Source of the DNA: Anaerolineae bacterium
Lineage (GTDB): Bacteria; Chloroflexota; Anaerolineae; JAFGEY01
DNA length: 10,934 nt
NCBI GenBank assembly: GCA_016929205.1
Contig: JAFGJF010000436.1
Span: 1 to 10,934, forward strand
Reading direction: 5' to 3'
Made by a program: the position numbers and the translations under genes. The notes below the pieces were generated by a model, which made no database searches, was not told the origin of the DNA, and saw only the letters and a program-made list of their open reading frames with translations. Of the stretch, positions 6,090-10,934 are shown one piece after another; the first letter of the stretch is position 1, and every line of letters starts with the position of its first letter.

Positions 6090-6854
6090 ATGGAGACCCA
6101 TCTTTATGTGTCGTTAATCCCTGAGGCATTAATTGCTTCTCATTTGGATCCAGATGCATTTGGTGTTTATTATGCTTGCGGGAACGCAAAAAAGTCTCGC
6201 AGTGAGGCCATGTTTTTCGAGATCGATCCTATGTTTCGACACGCGTATTTTGATATCGAAGCCGGCTATAAACGGTTGGTGCCGCATGAGGATGGCAGTC
6301 CGAAGCGATCGGTGTACATCTCGATCTACCGGGTGCTGGAGCACGTGCCGGTGTCAGCCATCAAAAAGTTGTACATTACCACTCAGGACGGCCGCACACT
6401 GGGGCTGGATGCAGCAGACTCTTTGCCCGAGATATCCGAAAAATTGTATTTGTACCAGGAAATCTCGCCTGTACACCCTCGTGCTGTGAGTACACTCGGA
6501 CCGAGCGAATTTTTCAGGCTATTATGTGATCCGGCTGAATCGATGGTGACCGTGCCCGCCCTCTTTTTTGTCGATTTGGATCTCGGTGGTTTGGCTCAGG
6601 ACCCTGAATTCGGATCGTCGCAAGGCTTGCCCTACTCAAATATCGATCATTATCGTGAGTGTTTGGTTGAAGTTGGGACCAAAGAGGTTGGCATCAAAAT
6701 CGTCGATCGCATCCATCCCGCAGCGATTTCTTTCCGCAACATAAAGAGCGGTTTTTATCTGGGAAACGCGTGTGACGTGGTCTGTTTTCCAATGCCATCC
6801 GAGAAGGTATTGCGCACAGAACACCACAGGTGGTGGCGATCGGCACAGATGTAG
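6090..6854 (+). CDS. protein of unknown function, 254 residues
   Basis: I do not recognise this family. The protein has no signal peptide or membrane segment and appears a folded cytosolic alpha/beta protein. It opens METHLYVSLIPEALIASHLD, has a Lys/Arg patch KKSR (34-37) leading into MFFEID (41-46), a hydrophobic strand ALFFVDLDLGG (157-167), and ends near HHRWWRSAQ (245-253). Aromatic residues are frequent. The frame is open back to 5958, but the promoter at 6007-6035 lies inside that extension. I therefore chose ATG 6090, which has AAAAGGAG (6075-6082) seven bases upstream; ATG 6072 is in frame but lacks a ribosome site. It shares a divergent control region with the response regulator, hinting at joint regulation. 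It converges on the histidine kinase gene; the 94-bp gap (6855-6948) holds no convincing terminator. Confidence 0.85.
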   Translation: METHLYVSLIPEALIASHLDPDAFGVYYACGNAKKSRSEAMFFEIDPMFRHAYFDIEAGYKRLVPHEDGSPKRSVYISIYRVLEHVPVSAIKKLYITTQDGRTLGLDAADSLPEISEKLYLYQEISPVHPRAVSTLGPSEFFRLLCDPAESMVTVPALFFVDLDLGGLAQDPEFGSSQGLPYSNIDHYRECLVEVGTKEVGIKIVDRIHPAAISFRNIKSGFYLGNACDVVCFPMPSEKVLRTEHHRWWRSAQM

Positions 6855-6948
6855 CTCTGCACAAAGCACGTGGTGCCAAGACTTGGGCAACTTTCGGCCA
6901 TTGGCAGTTTCGCGGCCAGGTTGGCAGCGCTGACACGAGTCGGCGCTT

Positions 6949-8238
6949 TCAACTTGGCCGTTTTTGTTTCGTGCCCGGATGCAGTAACGGGATCGTTACC
7001 GTAAACGCGCTTCCGCACCCTTCCTTGCTTTTGACCTGAATACGGCCGTGATGTAGCTCGACCATCGCTTTCACGATCGACAGGCCCAACCCCATTCCTT
7101 CATAGTGACGCGCCAGGCTGGGTTCGATCTGGTAAAAACGATCAAAGATGCGGTTCATTTTGCCTTTGGGTATGCCAATACCGGTGTCCCAGACAGTAAA
7201 CCAAGCACAATCGTTCTCTTGTCCGGCTTGAATGCCGATCCGCTGTCCCCGGTCGGTGAACTTGATGGCGTTGGAAAGCAGGTTTGTCAGGACGACGCTC
7301 ATTTTGCCCCGATCGGCCTCAATCGTAATCGATTCTTTGGGCAAAGCGAGATGGATCGACTGTCCCTTTGCTTCGATAAGCGGGCGTATATCGTCAAGCG
7401 TGCTCGAAATCATTGCCTGGAAAGGAAATGTTTCCAACTCGAGCACGGATTCTCCCGACTCGACCTCTTTCAAGTTGACCATATCATCGATCAGAGAGCG
7501 CAGTCGCATAGCCCCCTGTAAGACGATGTCCAATTGCTCTTCTGTCTCTCCCGATGCTTCGGCGCGCAGAAACATGGCGTATCCCAGGATCAGCGAGAGC
7601 GGCGTGCGCAGTTCGTGCGCGGCCACAGCAATAAAGTTGCTCTTCATCTGATCGAGCTGATTCAATTCATCGTAGGCGTTTCGTAATTGTTCCAAAAGCC
7701 GCGCATTTTGGATGGCAATCGCGGCCTGATTTGCCAGCGCGGTCAAGATCTCTACATCTTCCCAGGATAATAGTTCGTCACCGATCTTGTTGACGGCTTC
7801 GAGAACCCCGATCACGTTACCTCGAACCTGCATCGGCACGCCGACGATCGAGCGAGTGACAAAACCGCTCTCCTGATCGGCACCTCCATACCAGCGCGGA
7901 TCGTTTTGTGCGTCGCGAATGAGCAACGGTTTGTTCTCAGCCACAATCGCCCCGGCAATGCTGCCCTCCATGGGTACAACGACGGGTTTGACGTTGGCGC
8001 TGAGTTCCCCTGAAACAGCAACAAAATGCAATTCGCCGGTTTCTTGATCAACTAGCATAATCGATGCGTTTTCGGTGTTGGTCAGCTCTGTCACGACTTG
8101 AACGATGATGTCCAAAAGCTCGATTGGATTCTGAGTCGAATTGAGGATTTGAGCGACTTTGAGCATACGCTCGAGACCAGAGATATAGGTTTCCATTTCT
8201 GTGATCCGTTGCCGGTACATTTGTTCGCGAACGTCCAT
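6949..8238 (-). CDS. soluble GAF-domain sensor histidine kinase
   Basis: A 429-residue kinase with no membrane segment. A short N-terminal helix, probably coiled coil (about 1-30), leads into one GAF domain (about 35-182), then a linker helix, HisKA with phospho-accepting H208 in AHELRTPL (207-214), and HATPase_c with N box N323 (LLSNAIKFT), G1 DTGIGIP (351-357), F box FDRFYQ (365-370) and G2 GMGLGLSIVK (381-390). All catalytic boxes are intact, so it should autophosphorylate and pass phosphate to a receiver protein. The GAF domain would sense a small ligand or a partner; its ligand is not evident. It lies 37 bp downstream of the cyclase on the same strand and very likely shares its transcript. 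The ribosome site (AGGGA before ATG 8238) is weak, consistent with translation after the upstream gene. It lacks its own receiver; the nearest response regulator is at 4508-5863. Confidence 0.94.
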   Translation of the reverse strand: MDVREQMYRQRITEMETYISGLERMLKVAQILNSTQNPIELLDIIVQVVTELTNTENASIMLVDQETGELHFVAVSGELSANVKPVVVPMEGSIAGAIVAENKPLLIRDAQNDPRWYGGADQESGFVTRSIVGVPMQVRGNVIGVLEAVNKIGDELLSWEDVEILTALANQAAIAIQNARLLEQLRNAYDELNQLDQMKSNFIAVAAHELRTPLSLILGYAMFLRAEASGETEEQLDIVLQGAMRLRSLIDDMVNLKEVESGESVLELETFPFQAMISSTLDDIRPLIEAKGQSIHLALPKESITIEADRGKMSVVLTNLLSNAIKFTDRGQRIGIQAGQENDCAWFTVWDTGIGIPKGKMNRIFDRFYQIEPSLARHYEGMGLGLSIVKAMVELHHGRIQVKSKEGCGSAFTVTIPLLHPGTKQKRPS

Positions 8239-8275
8239 GGTGTTTTGTCCCTGGCTTTAATACAAGCAGACAGCC

Positions 8276-10828
8276 CTATTTGATCCCGGTAACCTGGTAA
8301 ATCTGAATAGGTTTTTCTTTGCCCTTGACCTTGATCGGAGGCAGTTTATCCGCCTCGATCCGATCGGCGATGATTGCATACGTCGCATCCGAGATCAACG
8401 TTTGTCCGCCGCTGGCAGCACTGCACAGACGTGCTCCCAGGTTAACAGCATCGCCGATGACGGTATAGTCCATTTGTTTTTCGCAGCCGATATTGCCAAC
8501 GATCATTTCGCCCGTATTGATCCCAATGCCGATCGGAGGCAGATTGTAGCCGCGCTCTTTCCACTGGGCGATGAGTTTTTGCTGCGCGGCTTGCATCTCT
8601 AGCGCCGTGTGGATGGCCTGGAAGGCATTGTCTTCCATAGGCAGGGGCGCGCCAAAGATAGCTACAACCTCATCGCCGACAAATTTGTCCAATGTGCCAT
8701 CGTGAGCGATGACGATCTCGGTCATTGCCTCCAGGTGCTCGTTGAGTATAGTGACCAGTTCGCTGGCATCCATGTGTTCGCTCCAACTGGTAAAACCACG
8801 CATATCTGAAAAGATAACGCTGAGCCGGGCACGATCGCCCTTGAGGAAGTCCTTCTCGGGCATAGCCAGCATCTGTTCGACGACATTGGGCCCGACGTAT
8901 TTCTGGAATGCTTCTCTGATGTGACGTCGTTCCAGGCTTTCGAAAATGGCCGTGTCTACCTGGCTCGTGATTGCCAACAAGAGCCGCTTGTCTTCGGTCG
9001 TGAAACCCGTGGGGCCGTGTCGATTGATGGCTCCGAACACGCCAATGATTCTTTCGCGCAGGATAAGCGGGATGCACATAATCGAATCCAGCCACTCATC
9101 CAAATGGTCTTGTGCGTAAAGCTTGCCCGTGCGCAACGCCGTGTTGGCGGCGTCTTCGATCATTTTGTAGTGACCGGACGTATTCAGGATGTCGTCAGCC
9201 GTGGAAGCCTTGAGTTCGAGCTGGCGTCCTTCCTCGTCAAAGAGCATAATGAAGCCCATTTCGGCCTCTATCACCGTGCACAGTTCACTGAGGACAGCAC
9301 TCAACATCGCTCCAAAATCGTGCTCCTGGTCGCGAATATGATCGACGTGATACAACGTTTCCAATTCTTTGTTACGTTGTTCCAGGCGATGTGCAGTACG
9401 TGCATGGACAATGGCCGAATCGGTTTGGCTGACGATCGCTTGCAGCAGCGCGCGTTCTTGAGAACAAAACGTCGGCTGTACTCGGGCCATTACCAGCGAA
9501 CCCAAAACCTGATTGCCGACAGTTAGCGACGCACCCATCAGACAGCCCAAGTCCCATTTGGCAAAGGGCGAGCCACTGGAGAGAGAAGCGACTTGTTTTT
9601 GGCGAGATGCCCAGTCAATGGCACGCTCAATGGCATCACGATCCAGCTTGCCAAAGACTCGGAATCGATCCTGCACGGTCTTGAGCTCGCTTTTGCCGCT
9701 TTCTTCGCCGATCAGGCTGAGCAGGCACAAATCAACGCCGAGCGAGGTAATGATAATGCTGGAAACAGCACTGAGGATCTCTTGGACATCGACGGTGTCG
9801 TCGCGAATACGATCGATCTGATAGATTGCCAAAAGCTGTTTGTTGCGTTCTTGTGCTGCTTCCAAGGTCCGTAGATAAACGACTGCCGAATCGGTTTGGC
9901 CGGCAATAGCACGCATCAGATCGATGTCGGCAGGACTAAAGTTCTTGTCCGAGGCAGCCAGAACAAACACTCCCAGCTTTTCGTCTTCAATGGCCAGTGG
10001 TATCGCAAATAGGCTGTTGAGCCGATTAGCGGCAAACGAAGGCGGAGCAGAAACTGGGGCCGGGCCAGGCAAATCAAGTGCCTGATCCAGCACACGTTGG
10101 ATCTCGTGTTGGTCCAGTTTGGGCGATACGTTCGCGCGATCGTCAATTGCCTTGATCGCGATCTGGGCGCGCTCCTGATCCAGCAAGGCGGCCGCTCCCC
10201 ACTCGACCGATAACGTGTCTGCGAGGACGGAGAGGACGCGGATGAACATCTGCTTTACATCGGTCGTTTGATCGCGAATACGGTCCACGCGATAGACGGC
10301 GTCCAGCTGGCGGTTGCGCGTCGTCAACTGCTGCCAGGTTTGTGCCTGGATGACTGCCGAATCGGCCTGGCTGGCCCCAGCGGCGAGCAAGTCCAGGTCG
10401 TAATCGTCAAAGGGGTGTTGGCACGACATAAAGAGCAGTGTTCCCAGTCGCCTGCCTTTGGTGGACAGCGGGCTCGCCAGCAGATGGGAAATGCCGGCTT
10501 GTTTTAGAACACGATCTGGATCGAGCCTGGAAGGCGTGTGCAATAACGACGTGCTGTGGATGGTTTGTCGCAATGCATCGGCATCCAGCGTGTGGAGGAT
10601 TGCTTGCGGATCGATCGTGATAGTGGCAGTGTCTTTGTCCTCGGTCAGCACAAGTAACCCAGCGTTTGCTGTTAGCGCTCGAGTCAGCGCGCCAGTAATG
10701 GCCTCGAGCAGCCGCCGTGGGTCATCGGTGATCTCGTCCCGCAGGCGATCGATCTCGATGATCATATCCAACTGACGCCGGCATTGATCGCGGTCGTCGC
10801 CGTTCGCCAAATCATGTTTCCGTGACAT
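8276..10828 (-). CDS. class III adenylate cyclase with four tandem GAF domains
   Basis: An 850-residue soluble protein predicted to make cAMP from ATP. Four GAF units run in series (about 20-165, 175-320, 335-480, 495-633). Units 2-4 begin with a shared helix of the type RN(R/K)QL..(V/I)Y..D.IRD, and all end in a motif like SQ.DSA(I/V). The helix FQKYVGPNVVEQML (641-654) leads to the cyclase domain (about 668-847). Catalytic residues are all seen: metal-binding D675 (SDMRGFT) and D719 (DKFVGDE), adenine-selecting K715, transition-state N796 and R800 (VNLGARL). T789 in MDYTVIG stands where mammalian enzymes have Asp, as in the class IIIb, bicarbonate-responsive group. I therefore favour adenylate over guanylate cyclase. 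ATG 10828 has GAGG eight bases upstream. It is the first gene of a pair with the histidine kinase. What the GAF domains bind is unknown; the exact NKFDE signature of cyclic-nucleotide GAFs is absent. Confidence 0.95.
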   Translation of the reverse strand: MSRKHDLANGDDRDQCRRQLDMIIEIDRLRDEITDDPRRLLEAITGALTRALTANAGLLVLTEDKDTATITIDPQAILHTLDADALRQTIHSTSLLHTPSRLDPDRVLKQAGISHLLASPLSTKGRRLGTLLFMSCQHPFDDYDLDLLAAGASQADSAVIQAQTWQQLTTRNRQLDAVYRVDRIRDQTTDVKQMFIRVLSVLADTLSVEWGAAALLDQERAQIAIKAIDDRANVSPKLDQHEIQRVLDQALDLPGPAPVSAPPSFAANRLNSLFAIPLAIEDEKLGVFVLAASDKNFSPADIDLMRAIAGQTDSAVVYLRTLEAAQERNKQLLAIYQIDRIRDDTVDVQEILSAVSSIIITSLGVDLCLLSLIGEESGKSELKTVQDRFRVFGKLDRDAIERAIDWASRQKQVASLSSGSPFAKWDLGCLMGASLTVGNQVLGSLVMARVQPTFCSQERALLQAIVSQTDSAIVHARTAHRLEQRNKELETLYHVDHIRDQEHDFGAMLSAVLSELCTVIEAEMGFIMLFDEEGRQLELKASTADDILNTSGHYKMIEDAANTALRTGKLYAQDHLDEWLDSIMCIPLILRERIIGVFGAINRHGPTGFTTEDKRLLLAITSQVDTAIFESLERRHIREAFQKYVGPNVVEQMLAMPEKDFLKGDRARLSVIFSDMRGFTSWSEHMDASELVTILNEHLEAMTEIVIAHDGTLDKFVGDEVVAIFGAPLPMEDNAFQAIHTALEMQAAQQKLIAQWKERGYNLPPIGIGINTGEMIVGNIGCEKQMDYTVIGDAVNLGARLCSAASGGQTLISDATYAIIADRIEADKLPPIKVKGKEKPIQIYQVTGIK

Positions 10829-10872
10829 GTTTCTCGCCTCTTTTCCTACTCGAGTTTAGATAAACGATAATG

Positions 10873-10892
10873 ACCTCGGCAATCACCGAGGT
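10873..10892. terminator. perfect 7-bp hairpin upstream of the cyclase (terminator or operator)
   Basis: ACCTCGG (10873-10879) and CCGAGGT (10886-10892) are perfect inverted copies around a six-base loop. On the minus strand it is followed by CATTATCGTTTATC, which is T-rich but not a clean T-run. It lies 44 bases before the cyclase ATG. It may end a minus-strand gene entering from the right or act as an operator for the cyclase pair. A weak promoter, TTGCCG-N16-TCTAAA, overlaps its lower arm on the minus strand. Confidence 0.4.
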
Positions 10893-10904
10893 GAAAATAG
10901 CTCT

Positions 10905-10934
10905 TTAAGAATTGAGTTTCGCGCCGATTTCAGG
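10905..10934 (-). CDS. possible 3' end of a gene entering from the right (partial)
   Basis: On the minus strand the frame from the window edge reads PEIGAKLNS and stops at TAA (10907-10905), twelve bases before the hairpin at 10892-10873. That spacing suits a gene end with its terminator. Only nine codons are visible, and a second minus frame stays open as far as the hairpin loop, so this is a guess that depends on sequence beyond the edge. Confidence 0.18.
   Translation of the reverse strand, partial: PEIGAKLNS

Noticed and set aside
6770..7039. Possible frameshift at the end of the unknown gene, because another plus frame reads plausibly (VVAIGTDVALHKARGAKTWA)
   Set aside because: The gene's own frame ends naturally at HHRWWRSAQ, and the other frame runs into the antisense of the histidine kinase. 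A homologue alignment would be needed to reopen this.
8921..9526. 201-residue plus-strand frame inside the cyclase
   Set aside because: Antisense to the third and fourth GAF units, which are well-conserved repeats; no promoter or ribosome site supports it.

Overview
This window carries seven complete protein genes and no RNA genes, CRISPR array or insertion sequence. It looks like a chromosomal segment of a free-living bacterium. The mix of a URO-D-like protein, a fused Nnr, a PyNP-type phosphorylase, a REC-Roadblock regulator and GAF-rich soluble signalling proteins fits Chloroflexota (perhaps Anaerolineae), but that placement is my inference from gene content; nothing here proves it. Promoters are of the ordinary sigma-70 type (TATAAT, often TGnTATAAT), and ribosome sites are AGGAGG-like.

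Left part (1-4501), metabolic. A possible tail of an upstream gene ends in a hairpin-plus-T terminator (42-71). A URO-D/MtaA-like protein follows on + (207-1322, TTG start). It converges on a minus-strand nnr gene (1389-3041) encoding a bifunctional NAD(P)H-hydrate epimerase/dehydratase. nnr diverges from pdp, a pyrimidine-nucleoside phosphorylase on + (3197-4501). Their shared 155-bp spacer holds promoter sequences for both and a perfect inverted repeat (3129-3147) that touches the pdp -10 box. Nnr repairs damaged NAD(P)H and Pdp salvages pyrimidine nucleosides; they share a control region but not a pathway.

Right part (4508-10828), signalling. A minus-strand response regulator (4508-5863) has a receiver domain, a Roadblock/LC7-like domain, a basic linker and two copies of a 39-residue acidic, tryptophan-containing repeat. 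It diverges from an unrecognised 254-residue protein on + (6090-6854). Their two promoters are both TTGACG-N17-TATAAT and face away from each other, with a TGTGA-N3-TCACA palindrome between them. That unknown gene converges on a minus-strand pair: a cyclase with four tandem GAF domains and a class III catalytic domain (8276-10828), followed 37 bp later by a soluble GAF histidine kinase (6949-8238).

The most interesting part is this signalling block: an intact-looking adenylate cyclase, a cytosolic histidine kinase with no receiver in its own operon, a REC-Roadblock regulator with a novel-looking repeated tail, and a protein of unknown function joined to it by paired promoters. A working link among them is inferred from position only.
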